A stretch of DNA of 64,000 bases from Paracoccus laeviglucosivorans (GCF_900182695.1 NZ_FXTK01000019.1:1-64000); one strand, 5' to 3'; counted from the first letter of the stretch, positions 34,835 through 47,700 are shown. Program-made: numbers and translations. Notes: generated by a model not told the origin, from the letters alone.

Positions 34835-35830
34835 TCACTTTCGGGCAAAGTAATCGGCCAGCGCGTCGATTTCGGCATCGGTCAGGTCTTGCGCGGCGGC
34901 AGACATCAGCGGATGCCGCGCTGCGCCGCCCCGATGCCCGTCGCGCCACAGAAACAGTTGCGCGCGCAGATATTCCGCGCCCTGCCCATCCAGTCGGGGG
35001 ATGCGCGGATTTTCATTCGACACACCGTGGCAGGCCAGACAGGCGGGCACACCCTTGCGGCCCGCCCCAGCCAGCGTTTCCCCGATACCCGGCGCCTTGG
35101 GCTGCGGGTCTGCGGGTCCGGGTAATGCGGCCAGCGCGCGGGCAAGTTCACTGTCGCGCTGCGGCGGGATTTGCGCCACGGCATGGGCCATGATCCCGCT
35201 GGGCCGCGCGCCGGAACGATATGCCGCCAGCGCATCGGCGATGTATTCCGGCGTCAGGATGTCCAGCCGCGGGGCGCGGGTGGTTCCCTGTGCGCCGTGA
35301 CAACTGGCGCAATATCCTTGGGGCGCGGGGGCGGTCAGGGCGGCGTATCCGGCGGCATCCATGCCGCGCTGTATGGCCGCCAGAAAGGCCACGACTGCCC
35401 AGACCTCATCCTTGCGCCCAGCAGTGGGCCATGCGGGCATTCCGGTCATCTTCACGCCCTGATCGACGATCCAATGCATTTCCTGCGGGGTCCACGGCTG
35501 CACGGCGCGCGTGATCGGCGGAGGAGGGGGGACCATCGCTGCGATGGTGGCGCTGGCCTGTTCGCCCGGCACGGCGTGGCACATCTTGCAGGCGCTGTCA
35601 TAATGCCGCGCGCCCAGTTCGATCAGCGCGGGATCGTCCAGATCGGGCGGCGGGTCCGCATCTGCGCGCCATGCCACCGCATTTTCAAAAGTTGTGTGCA
35701 TGGCCCAGTCGGTGATCTTCCAATGGCCTTTCCGGGCCGAGGTGTCGAACAGGCCCAGAAAGACCACCGCCGCCCCGACAATTCCGGCCAGTGCGGCTAC
35801 AGCGGCAAGTGTGGCAAGGACAAGCCTCAT
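34835..35830 (-). CDS. Triheme membrane-anchored cytochrome c
   Basis: 331 aa. One N-terminal hydrophobic segment (4-27) serves as signal anchor. Three haem-c motifs are seen: CKMCH at 81, CASCH at 174 and CLACH at 264. Candidate Met ligands lie in KMTGMPAW, RPSGIMAH and RHPLMS. It is thus three cytochrome-c domains in tandem, facing the periplasm, and last in the oxidase operon (ATGA overlap with ctaG). It likely passes electrons to the oxidase subunit II haem or from quinol/alcohol-type dehydrogenases. Confidence 0.85.
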   Translation of the reverse strand: MRLVLATLAAVAALAGIVGAAVVFLGLFDTSARKGHWKITDWAMHTTFENAVAWRADADPPPDLDDPALIELGARHYDSACKMCHAVPGEQASATIAAMVPPPPPITRAVQPWTPQEMHWIVDQGVKMTGMPAWPTAGRKDEVWAVVAFLAAIQRGMDAAGYAALTAPAPQGYCASCHGAQGTTRAPRLDILTPEYIADALAAYRSGARPSGIMAHAVAQIPPQRDSELARALAALPGPADPQPKAPGIGETLAGAGRKGVPACLACHGVSNENPRIPRLDGQGAEYLRAQLFLWRDGHRGGAARHPLMSAAAQDLTDAEIDALADYFARK

Positions 35831-36402
35831 ATCGCAGCCTCGCGATCAGACAAGGCGCGGGCGGCCAAAGCCACACCAGCCAGCAGATAGATGGGCGTGC
35901 CGATGGCCAGCATCAGCATACCGCCCACGGCCTGTCCCTCCGGGTCGGGGGGCGTCCCGCAAAACTGCGCGTAAAGATCGCGCGGGGCCAGCGTCAGCAG
36001 CGCGCCGAGCAAGGTCATATGCATCGAGGTCAGCAGCAATCCACCGGCCCCCACCAGCCTTGGCCCGTGCAGACAGCCCGCCCAGACGAACAGCCCCACG
36101 AGCAGGAATGTCGCCTGCTCAAGCACAAAGGCCGTGGGCATCCGGTAAGCGGCGCCATGTGCGGCGGGCAGATGCCAGCCCCAGACCAGCAGCAATTCCA
36201 GCCCGGTCGCCAGCAATGCGGGCATCGCCATCAAGCGACCCAATCTTGGAAATCCCAGCACCAGCAGCGGCGCGGCCAGCGCCACCAGCACCATATGTCG
36301 CAGCATATGCAGCGGAAAGCGTGGGGCCGCGCTGTCGGGCAACAGCCAGATCAGGGCCAGCAGCGCCAGCCCGACAACGGCATATGCGGGGCGCGCGCTC
36401 AT
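35827..36402 (-). CDS. ctaG: Cytochrome c oxidase assembly protein, CtaG (caa3 type)
   Basis: 191 aa polytopic membrane protein with about 5-6 helices. Features of the caa3_CtaG family are FPLHMLRHMVLVALAAPLLV near residue 30, a conserved His-rich segment WGWHLPAAHGAAY, and a later TSMHMTLLGALLTLAPRDLY. Thought to help assemble CuA/CuB oxidases. Overlaps both neighbours by 4 bp, so it is part of the oxidase operon. It is unrelated to the Cox11-type protein also called CtaG. Confidence 0.78.
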   Translation of the reverse strand: MSARPAYAVVGLALLALIWLLPDSAAPRFPLHMLRHMVLVALAAPLLVLGFPRLGRLMAMPALLATGLELLLVWGWHLPAAHGAAYRMPTAFVLEQATFLLVGLFVWAGCLHGPRLVGAGGLLLTSMHMTLLGALLTLAPRDLYAQFCGTPPDPEGQAVGGMLMLAIGTPIYLLAGVALAARALSDREAAI

Positions 36403-36785
36403 CGGCAGCTTGTGATGAACAGGGCGGGCAGGGCGACGTAGATCACCCCCACGCCCGAGATGATCGACAACAGAAATGCCGCATGGCCCAGAAAGCGGTG
36501 GCGGCTTTCGGGGCGGTGCAGGTCGGTGGCGCTGGCGTCATGCGGTTCCCATTGGCGCGCGGATCGCCAGCCCTGCCAGACGATCAGCGCCAATGCCAGA
36601 ACCGTCAGCCCAAGAACCGAGATGCGCAGAAACCCGACGCCCTGCGCTGCACCGAACTTGGCGCACCAGACCGCGCCGCCCGCATAGCAAAGCAGGAAAT
36701 GGAACGCCCAGACCGTGGGTGCAAACGCGATGCGCCACAGGCTGACGCTTTCGTCGCGAAACTCGTCTTGGTCCTGATGGCTCAT
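36399..36785 (-). CDS. Small three-helix membrane protein in the oxidase operon
   Basis: 128 aa, start MSHQDQDEF at 36785 with AAGGGG upstream. Three hydrophobic segments: FAPTVWAFHFLLCYAGGAVW, ISVLGLTVLALALIVW, and AAFLLSIISGVGVIYVALPA. Located between oxidase subunit I-III and CtaG, 10 bp after the former. I do not recognise a named family; it could be a subunit IV-like or assembly component. Conserved position in the operon is the only functional hint. Confidence 0.72.
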   Translation of the reverse strand: MSHQDQDEFRDESVSLWRIAFAPTVWAFHFLLCYAGGAVWCAKFGAAQGVGFLRISVLGLTVLALALIVWQGWRSARQWEPHDASATDLHRPESRHRFLGHAAFLLSIISGVGVIYVALPALFITSCR

Positions 36786-36795
36786 CCCGTCCCCT

Positions 36796-39342
36796 TCATA
36801 GCAATCGCGGCGCAAGGCCGATGATGGCAGCGGTGACCAGCACCGTCAGGACGTGGAAATGCCAATACAGCGTGACGTTCCACAGATCGGCGTCATGGTC
36901 GGGGTCGATCTTGCCAAAAGCGCTGCCCGCAAGGCAGTAAAGCTGCATCACTACACCGACCGCTACATGTGCGACGGTCCAGATGACCAGAGCACAGACC
37001 ACGGCAGGATAGACGTGACTGCTGGGCGCAAGCTGCATCACTGAAAGCACCATTACCCCACCACCCGCGACTGCCAGCAACGGCGCGGCAATCAGCGCGG
37101 CGCGGCAGGCGGCGATGCGTCCCGCGCGGTTCAGGTGACGCGCGGCGTAAGTCAGCGCCCAGGCTAGCGCCAACGCCATGACCGACAGTGCCAACAGCGC
37201 TGCATCGGCATGAGCCGCGCCTTCGGGCAGGAAATCTGCGCGGCTGGTCCAATAGAAGAAGAAGCCGAAGACGATGGATGCGAATGCCGTCGAATCCCCC
37301 AGCATAGTGATCCACATGGCCCACCAGCCGACCGACTCGGGCCCCGCGGAATAGGTAGGCAAGCTTAACCCCAGCCCCGCATCCTTCATCGGCTTTTCCG
37401 GTTTTCGCGCGGTCGAGGTCCATAGCCAATATAGGATGCAGACGACCGCAAACGCGCCAGAAATCACCGCAGGCACATACAGATGGAACGTCGGCAGGAT
37501 GAAACAGCCCCCCGTGAACCCGGCTGCCCAAAGCGTGATCCATGCGTCCCCGGTGACGCGCTGGACCTGCACCGGCTTTGCGTCGATCACGGATGTCACC
37601 ATGGTTTCGCGCAGCCCCTCGGGAGCGTCGGGCAGGTAGTAGCGGCCGGCATCCATCCGCTCGACCAGCTTCGGCTGATCCCAAAGCGGATAGCGCGAGG
37701 TGATATATGGGATCGAGCGCACGCCCCAATCCTCGCCGGTTTTGGTGTCGGACCATTCCAGCGTGCCCGCGCGCCACGGATTGCGGCTGGAAAGGCGCGG
37801 TTTGCCGGGACGTAGCAGGTCGTAGGTAAAGATCAGAAAGCCCATCGCAATGATGAACGCGCCCACGGTAGAAATCAGGTTCAGCGTGTTCCAGCCCAGA
37901 TCGCCGGGATAGGTGAAAACCCGGCGTGGCATCCCCAGCAGCCCGGTCAGATGCATCGGCAGGAATGTCAGGTTGAAGCCGCCAAAGATCAGCCAGAAAG
38001 CCCATTTGCCCAGACGCTTGGACAGCATCCGCTTGGTGAAGAACGGAAAGAAGTAATAGACCCCCGCCATGACGGGCAAAATCATGCCGCCGAACAGCGT
38101 GTAATGCAGATGCGCCACGACGAAATAGGTGTCATGCACCTGCCAGTCGAACGGCGCGATGGCCAGCATCACCCCTGTCAGTCCACCTGCGGTAAAGATG
38201 GCCAGCCCGCCCGCGATCCATAGCAGCGGCAGGCTGATCGTCACGCGCCCCACCATCAACGTGGCAAGGAACGCAAAAATCTGGATGCCGGTCGGGATCA
38301 CCACCGCCTCGGACGCGGCCGAGAAGAACCCAAGCGAGATCAGCGGCAGCCCCGTGGTGAACATGTGATGCACCCACAGGCCAAAGGACAGAAAACCCGT
38401 GCCCACCGCCGACAGCACGATCCACGAATAGCCGACGATGGGCCGCTGTGCGACAGTCGGCACCACCATGGCCGCGATGGCGATGGATGGCAGAAAGACG
38501 ATATAGACCTCGGGGTGGCCAAAGATCCAGAACAGGTGCTGCCAGAAGATCGGATCGCCGCCGCGCGTGTGGTCGAAGAACGGCCAGTCCAGCGCGCGCT
38601 CCAACTCGAACAGCAGATCGCCCGCAATCAGGGGTGGGAATGCAAACAGGATCATGCCGCCCACGACCAGAACATACCATGCGTAAAGCGGCATCATGTT
38701 AACGCGCATCCCCGGCGGGCGGCATTTCAGCACCCCGACGATCAGTTCGACCGCAGCGGCGATCGAGGCGATCTCGATAAATGACAGCCCCAGCAGCCAG
38801 ATATCGGATCCGACGCCCTCATCCTCGGTCGCCAATGGCGGATACATGAACCAGCCCGATTTCGGTGCGGCATCGAAAAAGACCGAGCCAAGGACGAAGA
38901 TGCCGCCGATCAGGAACGACCAGTAACCAAAGGCCGACAGGCGGGGAAACGGCATGTCGCGCGCCCCAAGGAAAGCGGGCAGGATCAGGATCGCCATTGC
39001 CTCGAACAGGGGCACGGCGAACAGGAACATCATCGCCGAACCGTGCATGGTGAAGAACTGGTTGAAGCGGTCGGCATCCAGAAACTGCATCTGCGGATAG
39101 GCCAGTTGCACCCGCATCAGCAGCGCCAGCACCCCCGCAACCAGCATGAAGGCCAGGCAGGTCAGCGAATACCACTTGCCGACCTCGGAATTGTTCACGG
39201 ACATCAGATAGCGGATGCCGGTCTTGGTTTGCCACACCTTGCGCAGCCGTTCGGACTGCGCCCGCTGGATCTCCTCGGGGACGGGCTCGGCCAGCATCTC
39301 CTCGGTCGGGGGATAGGGGCCGCGCGGGGTGCGGTCAGTCAT
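36796..39342 (-). CDS. Cytochrome c oxidase fused subunit I-III
   Basis: 848 aa. Residues about 40-560 are haem-copper oxidase subunit I: haem/CuB region GHPEVYIVFLP, VHHMFTTGL, and VVAHLHYTLFGG. Residues about 640-848 are a subunit III-like helix bundle (WWAMWITMLGDSTAFASIV). The GHPEV motif marks type A1. However PTGIK, carrying the K-channel lysine, is PTGIQ, and the D-channel DMAFPRMN is DMPFPRLS (Asp kept, Asn lost). Second gene of the operon, overlapping subunit II by 4 bp. Terminal O2 reduction is the expected role; proton pumping may differ from standard aa3 enzymes. Confidence 0.9.
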   Translation of the reverse strand: MTDRTPRGPYPPTEEMLAEPVPEEIQRAQSERLRKVWQTKTGIRYLMSVNNSEVGKWYSLTCLAFMLVAGVLALLMRVQLAYPQMQFLDADRFNQFFTMHGSAMMFLFAVPLFEAMAILILPAFLGARDMPFPRLSAFGYWSFLIGGIFVLGSVFFDAAPKSGWFMYPPLATEDEGVGSDIWLLGLSFIEIASIAAAVELIVGVLKCRPPGMRVNMMPLYAWYVLVVGGMILFAFPPLIAGDLLFELERALDWPFFDHTRGGDPIFWQHLFWIFGHPEVYIVFLPSIAIAAMVVPTVAQRPIVGYSWIVLSAVGTGFLSFGLWVHHMFTTGLPLISLGFFSAASEAVVIPTGIQIFAFLATLMVGRVTISLPLLWIAGGLAIFTAGGLTGVMLAIAPFDWQVHDTYFVVAHLHYTLFGGMILPVMAGVYYFFPFFTKRMLSKRLGKWAFWLIFGGFNLTFLPMHLTGLLGMPRRVFTYPGDLGWNTLNLISTVGAFIIAMGFLIFTYDLLRPGKPRLSSRNPWRAGTLEWSDTKTGEDWGVRSIPYITSRYPLWDQPKLVERMDAGRYYLPDAPEGLRETMVTSVIDAKPVQVQRVTGDAWITLWAAGFTGGCFILPTFHLYVPAVISGAFAVVCILYWLWTSTARKPEKPMKDAGLGLSLPTYSAGPESVGWWAMWITMLGDSTAFASIVFGFFFYWTSRADFLPEGAAHADAALLALSVMALALAWALTYAARHLNRAGRIAACRAALIAAPLLAVAGGGVMVLSVMQLAPSSHVYPAVVCALVIWTVAHVAVGVVMQLYCLAGSAFGKIDPDHDADLWNVTLYWHFHVLTVLVTAAIIGLAPRLL

Positions 39343-40349
39343 CTCAGCCCCTCCAGATAGGTCGCAAGATGGTCCAGATCAGCATCGGACAGCCAGTCAT
39401 AGGCTGGCATCGCCACCTCGGGCTTGATGTCTCCGGTATGCGCGATCCAACGTTTCAGGTCGTCGCGGCTGACCTGCATGATCCCCGCCCCAAGCGAGAC
39501 GCGGGACGCCAGATGCGTCAGGTCCGGGCCGACGGTCCCCGCGAAATCGGTGCCGCGAATGGTGTGACATGCACCGCAGCCTTCGTCGCGAAACAGCGCC
39601 GCGCCCGCACCGCCGGGTGCGGCGGCAGGCGCCGCCTCGGCCCGCAGCCATTCGGCAAATGCGTCAGGTTCCATCACCACGGTTTCAAACGCCATCAGCG
39701 CATGCGATGCGCCGCAGAACTCGGCGCATTGGCCGCGATAGGTTCCGGCAGCTTGGGGATGCAGCGTCAGCACGGTTTCCCGCCCCGGTATCATGTCCAT
39801 CTTGCCGCCAAGCGCCGGAATCCACAGCGAATGGATGTACAAGTTCGCAGTCAGCCGCAGCTCGGTCCGGCTGCCGGTCGGCAGGCGGATTTCATTGGCC
39901 GAAGTGATGGGGGCATCCGACCCCTGCGGCCAGTATTCGACGCGCCACCACCATTCCTCGGCCTTGACGCGTATGACCAGCCCGTCGCCGGGCGCGCGCT
40001 GACCCGGCATGATCGACAGGCCCCAAGCCAACAGCGCCCCGATCAGCACGGTCGGAAAGATGACCCCTGCGCCGATAATCAGCCGGTTGGCGTGGCGGAT
40101 ATGAAACGCGCCGGGACGGATGCGGGTGACGTAATAGAACAGCCCGTTCAGCGCCAGCCACAGTACGACCGCGCCCGCCAACATGACCAGAAGCAGCAGC
40201 TTAAGCTGTGCGGCATCTTCGCCCGCCGGGGCCAGCGCAGATTGCCGGCCCGTGCATCCTGCGATCAGCACCAGCGGCAAAAGGCACACGGCGCGCCGTG
40301 GCAATATGGCTTTGTCGCTTCGCGGCCCCTGCACACCTTCCCCCGCCAT
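39339..40349 (-). CDS. Cytochrome c oxidase subunit II with C-terminal cytochrome c domain
   Basis: 336 aa from the ATG at 40349 (an upstream TTG at 40361 is the alternative). Lipoprotein signal LPLVLIAGC with lipobox Cys at 32. Two transmembrane helices (about 53-75 and 93-116), then the CuA domain with His173, and CAEFCGASH giving Cys208, Glu210, Cys212 and His216, plus Met219. A haem-c domain follows with CGACH at 258-262. This is a caa3-type electron entry subunit in the periplasm. First gene of the oxidase operon. Confidence 0.9.
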   Translation of the reverse strand: MAGEGVQGPRSDKAILPRRAVCLLPLVLIAGCTGRQSALAPAGEDAAQLKLLLLVMLAGAVVLWLALNGLFYYVTRIRPGAFHIRHANRLIIGAGVIFPTVLIGALLAWGLSIMPGQRAPGDGLVIRVKAEEWWWRVEYWPQGSDAPITSANEIRLPTGSRTELRLTANLYIHSLWIPALGGKMDMIPGRETVLTLHPQAAGTYRGQCAEFCGASHALMAFETVVMEPDAFAEWLRAEAAPAAAPGGAGAALFRDEGCGACHTIRGTDFAGTVGPDLTHLASRVSLGAGIMQVSRDDLKRWIAHTGDIKPEVAMPAYDWLSDADLDHLATYLEGLR

Positions 40350-40361
40350 TCGTTCACACAA

Positions 40362-40717
40362 ACGCCGACAGGGCAGGATGTTCCCGCAAAATACCTGCGG
40401 ATGTATATTTTGATCCGCAATCGCATCCGCTTTTCGGTATCGGAACAGAGCCCGCTTTGGCTATCGCGGCTGTGCCAAAGCCGGCTCTTGCCAAGGTGCG
40501 GTCGGCTTGTGGCAAGCATTTTCACCCTGATCGCGATTATCGAACTTACGCATCAGATGCATCGCGTGCCACCAGATCAAGTCTCAGTGGAAATCAAATG
40601 CTCCGCCGGATTCGCACGTTCGATGAGCAAAAAGGGGCGACTCTGCCGGATCACCTGCGGTCCGCCCCGTGATAAATAGCCTATCGGCAGACGACTAAGC
40701 TGGCTGCAGGCCATAAT
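40362..40717 (-). promoter_or_regulatory. 356-bp region between gbcB and the oxidase operon
   Basis: No supported gene. It should contain the oxidase-operon promoter; a TTGAT half of an FNR-type box occurs (near 40410) but the other half does not match. The gbcB-side end holds a terminator hairpin. Confidence 0.5.
40629..40668 (-). terminator. Terminator downstream of the reductase gene
   Basis: On the minus strand GGGGCG and CGCCCC close a long loop that can pair further internally, followed by TTTTT (40629-40633). It lies about 50 bp past the reductase stop and would end the two-gene Rieske operon. Confidence 0.6.
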
Positions 40718-43121
<2,404 letters not shown>

Positions 43122-43134
43122 CCAAAGATCCGAT

Positions 43135-44022
43135 ATGCCCAGACCCTATGACACATCATCCATGACTGCGCTGATCTGCTTTGAAGCGGCGGCTCGCAAT
43201 CTGGGGTTCAAGGCGGCGGCGCGTGAACTGAACGTTACCCCCGCGGCAATCAGCCATCAGATCAAGGCCCTGGAACAGGATCTGGGATGCAGTCTGTTTC
43301 GCAGGCTGCATCGCGGCGTTGAGTTGACCGAAAAAGGCGCCTTCCTGCTGTTGGGACTGCAGCGCGGCCTCGAAAGCATCTCGGATGCGGTGATCGAACT
43401 GAAGCGGCGGCCCGAACATGTCGATGTCACGATCCGGGCGACGACGGCTGTCAGCGCCTTGTGGCTGACGCCTCAGATCACGCGATTCTGGCGCAAGCAT
43501 CCGACCATCACCGTGTCGCAAATTGTCAGCGACGTGCTGGGTGCCAACACGCGCTGCGACATCGCGGTAGGATACGGATCGGCGGATGAAGCGATAGGTC
43601 AGGTGCATAAGATTTATCGTGACAAGATCATCGCGCTCGGCACCCGAGAATTTGCCCGCACCGAAGGTATCACTTGCGTCGCGGACCTGCTGCGCGCGCC
43701 GCTGATACATATGAGCTATGATCAGATAAAGTGGACCGGCTGGGCCGAATGGTTTCAGGAACTGGGGCTGCCTGCCAATTCTGGGCGCAATTTCTATGTC
43801 AACAACCACATGATCGCCTTACAGGCCGCTGAAGATCACATGGGCGCGGTGCTGGGTTGGGAAGGTCTGGTCCGACGGCACCTGAAGGGCGGGCGGCTGG
43901 TCCAGCTGGTCGCGGATCACATCCAGTCACCGCAATCCTTTCAGCTGCAGGTCAACCCCAAGGCAAGCGCCAAAGCGCGGCTGTTCGCAGATTGGTTGTT
44001 GGCAAATTACGACGATAACTGA
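43135..44022 (+). CDS. LysR-family regulator, GcvA-like
   Basis: 295 aa. The HTH (about 5-65) shows LICFEAAARNLGFKAAAREL and TPAAISHQIKALEQDLGCSL. The effector domain includes IRATTAVSALWLTPQITRF and GAVLGWEGLVRRHLKGG, typical of the GcvA group. Divergent from the Rieske oxygenase with a T-N11-A box between, so it most likely controls that operon. Confidence 0.88.
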   Translation: MPRPYDTSSMTALICFEAAARNLGFKAAARELNVTPAAISHQIKALEQDLGCSLFRRLHRGVELTEKGAFLLLGLQRGLESISDAVIELKRRPEHVDVTIRATTAVSALWLTPQITRFWRKHPTITVSQIVSDVLGANTRCDIAVGYGSADEAIGQVHKIYRDKIIALGTREFARTEGITCVADLLRAPLIHMSYDQIKWTGWAEWFQELGLPANSGRNFYVNNHMIALQAAEDHMGAVLGWEGLVRRHLKGGRLVQLVADHIQSPQSFQLQVNPKASAKARLFADWLLANYDDN

Positions 44023-44787
44023 TCCGGGCCGGGCGTCGTTCATTCGTTTCATGCAGCCGAATGCGAAACCCCGCCCGTCAGCGGAAATCAGCCCCGCATG
44101 CGCATTCTTACAGCCTCTGAGTTGCAGCTTAGGCCCGCTAAACCGAATGACACCCGCCTGCCGAATTCAGGCCTTATGCGAACCACGTATCGGGCAGGCG
44201 GTAGCGTTCGGGGAACGGATCTTCTGGATCGACGCCGTAATATGAGATGCCGGTCAGCCACGCCCAGCCTGACACTTCCAGCATGATGGCGGGCGTGCCG
44301 CCTGCCTCGGCGGTTTCGACCACGCGCAGCGACACTGTTGCGTTTATCCAGAATCGCGCGTGTCCCGATTTTGTCTCGGGCGTGGGGACACAAAAGTCTG
44401 CCGTTCTGCGGCTGCATGCGCGCCGCCCCATCGCGGCGGTAGCTCGGGCTTTCATGATCCTCGATCCGGGCTTGGATCGCCTGATCTTGTCGCGCCTCCG
44501 AGACGGGTAGACCATTAGCTGACGAGCGAAGATCTGCGTTTCGTCAGATGTAGGGCGAGCCGTTGTCAGCGGGCCGCGCTTCGTCAAGGTTCTGTTTCAG
44601 GCCACGCGCGATCAGATTGTTCAATGTTGGGTGCGATATTCGCCCCAGAACGCGCGCTTCGCGACTTTGCCCAGCGATCCTGCGTCGCCTTGGCGAATGT
44701 TGCGCGGCGTCCTGCTGGGCCGCGCATCAGGCGTTAGATCCGATGCCGGCAGAACCAGCATCGGAACAATCAGTTGCATCTTACACT
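44023..44787. other. 765-bp decayed intergenic region
   Basis: Between lysR and the RND pump stop. Apart from a recognisable C-terminal proline-racemase fragment (44174-44345) I find no intact gene. The remaining frames have no family features. CCGATGC/GCATCGG (44741-44765) can form a hairpin downstream of the pump gene but lacks a U-tract. Confidence 0.55.
44174..44345 (-). pseudogene. Proline racemase / hydroxyproline epimerase C-terminal remnant
   Basis: A reading frame ending at 44174 encodes about 55 residues with ETAEAGGTPAIMLEVSGWAW, LTGISYYGVDPEDPFPERYR and PDTW at the end. This matches the C-terminal strand pattern (PAIxPEVxGxAWITG...LDPxDPFPEGY) of proline racemase-family enzymes. 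The catalytic Cys regions that should precede it (about 250 residues) are absent; upstream codons in the frame show no family similarity. It is therefore a 3' fragment left by deletion. Confidence 0.55.
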
Positions 44788-47700
44788 TTACGCGTCCTCT
44801 TTCCTTCGCACGAAGACTTTTACCGTCCGCAGGACGACGACATAGAAGACGGCCACCATGAATATCCCGATCACCGCCGAGGCGGCGATCCCGCCCAATA
44901 CGCCGATCCCGATCGAATGCTGGGCCGCAGCGCCTGCTCCGCTGGCAAGGGCCAGCGGCAGCACTCCCAGCATGAAAGCCAGCGTGGTCATCAGAATCGG
45001 ACGCAGCCGCATCCGCGATGCCTCGATCGCGGCGTCCAGCAGGGGCTTGCCCTGTTTTCGCAGCATCTCGGCGAATTCGACGATCAGGATAGCGTTCCGC
45101 GCCGCAAGGCCGATCGTCGTCAGCAGACCCACCTTGAAATAGACATCGTTCGACTGATCGAAGATCAGGGCTGCGGCCATTGCGCCGACAATGCCGATTG
45201 GCACGGTCATCATGACCGACAAGGGCACGGACCAGCTTTCGTAAAGCGCGGCCAGCGCAAGGAACACGACCAGCGCCGACAGCGCAAACAGCATCGGGGC
45301 CTGATTGCCAGACAGCCGTTCCTGATAGGACAGGCCCGTCCATGCGGTGCCGTAACCGCCCGGCATGTCGGCCACCAGTTCCTGCATCACGTCCATCGCG
45401 GTCCCGGATGAGACGCCCTGCGCCGCAGCGCCCGAGATTTCCAGCGACCGCGTGCCGCCATATCGCGCAAGGCTTTGCGCCTGTTGGCCCCATCCCTGCG
45501 ATGTAAATGCGGTGAACGGCACCATGTCGCCATCGGTGTTTCTGACATACCATTTCTCGATGTCGTCGGGCTGCATTCGTGCATCTGCCGCGCCCTGCAC
45601 GATCACCGGTCGCAATTCGTTCCCCAACGAGAAGTCGTTGACGTTGGAGCTGGCAAAGATCACCGACAGCGTGGTGTTCAGATCGGCAATCGCCAGCCCA
45701 TAGGCCGCGGCTTTCTGCTGGTCGATCTGGATCTTGCGCGAGGTCTGGAAGGGCGCATCATTGCCTTGCAGGTTAATGACGCGGCCATCGGCAGTCGCCT
45801 TGGCGACCAGTTCATCGGCTGCCGCTGCCAGCGCCTGTTGTCCGTTGCCCGACTGGTCGATCAGATGCATCGTGAAGCCTGACGAATTGCCAAGCCCCTG
45901 GATCGCGGGCGGTTGCAGGAAAAACACTCGCCCGTTCTTGTTGGTCATAAAGCGCATGTTGCCGCGTGTCGCCAGCGATGCGGCATCCAGCCCTTTGCGG
46001 TCGGCAAAGTCCTTCAGGCTGATAAAGATCATCGCATTGCGCTGACCCGAGCCGCCAAAGCCGAAACCCAGCGCCGCGAACACGCTTTGGGCGGTGTCGG
46101 TTTCCTCGGTCAGGATGAACTGCTCGACCTCCTCGACCAACGCCTTGGTGCGTTCGGCGGTCGAACCTTCGGGCGTTTCGACCATGACCATCAGCACGCC
46201 CTGATCTTCCTGCGGCAGGAACGACCCCGGCAGCTTTTGGTAAAGCATGTAAGCGCCCGCGCCAAAGGCCAGCAACACGATCAGAAAGCGGAACGGGCGC
46301 TTGACGAACCGCCCCACCGTGCTGGCATAGCCGTTGGTCGCGCGGTCCAGATTGCGGTTGAACCAGCGCGCCGGCGCGATGCCGTCGCCATGCCCGCGCG
46401 GGCGCAGCAAGGTCGCACACATCGCAGGCGTCAGGATCAGCGCGACGGCCAGCGACAGCACCATGGCGCTGATGATCGTGACCGAGAATTGGCGATAGAT
46501 CACCCCGGTCGATCCCGACATGAAGGCCATGGGCAAAAACACCGCCGACAGGACCAGCACGATGCCGACCAGTGCCGAGGAGATTTCGTCCATCGACTTC
46601 TCGGTCGCCTCGACGGGGCCAAGTCCTTCCTCCTCCATCACGCGCTCGACGTTTTCGACGACGACGATCGCGTCATCGACCAACAGACCGATGGCCAGCA
46701 CCATCGCGAACATGGTCAGCGTGTTGATGGACATGCCAAAGGCGGACAGCACGCCGAATGTCCCCAGCAGAACGACCGGAATGGCCAGCGTCGGGATCAG
46801 CGTTGCGCGCCAGCTTTGCAGAAAGATCAGGATGACGACAAAGACCAGCACCACCGCCTCAATCAGCGTGTGATAGACTTGGCTGATGGATTCCTGAACA
46901 AAGGGCGATGTGTCATAGGGATAGACGATCTGCACACCGCTGGGCAGCGACGTTTGCAGCCCGTCCAGCACGCTGCGCACGGCTTTGGCGGTATCGACCG
47001 CATTGGCCCCGGTCGCAAGGTTCACACCGAAGCCCGCAGCGGGTTGGCCGTTGAACCGCGACGAGCTGCCGTAATCTTCCTGCCCGATCTCGATATGGGC
47101 CACGTCGCCAAGAAAGACGGTGGCGCCGTCGGTATCGGTGCGCAACAGGATACGTTCGAATTCCCGCACCGAGGTCAGCTGCGACTGCGCTGACAGCTGA
47201 ACGTTCAGTTGCTGGCCTTTGATCGTGGGTTGCGATCCAAGGCTGCCCACCGTGACGTTGGTGTTCTGGTCACTGACGGCGGACACCACGTCCGAAGGGG
47301 TGACCTGATATTGCAGCATCCGCACCGGGTCCAGCCAGATGCGCATGGCGTAGCCCGAGCCGAAGCTTTGCACCGATCCGACGCCGGTGGTGCGCTTGAC
47401 CGGATCCTCGATTACCTGCGCGACCAGATCGCCCAGCTCCAACGAGGTATAGCGCCCATCGGGCGAGGTCAGCGCGCCCACCAACAAGATAGATGAAGTC
47501 GAGCGGCTGACCGAGACGCCTTGTTGCTGCACCGCATCGGGCAGCTGCGAATTGACCAGTTGCAGCTTGTTCTGAACCTGCACCTGCGCAATGTCGGCGT
47601 CCACGCTGCCGTCGAAGGTCAACTGGATCGACGCCGACCCCTCGCTGGAGGTCGAGGTCATATAGGTCAGGCCATCAAGGCCGGTCATGCCGTCCTCGAT

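Noticed and set aside
40405..40425. FNR/Anr box upstream of the oxidase operon
   Set aside because: Only the TTGAT half matches; the second half-site is wrong.
44563..45553. Long frames opposite the RND pump 3' end
   Set aside because: Shadows of the pump gene; the bit extending into the intergenic region shows no recognisable domain.
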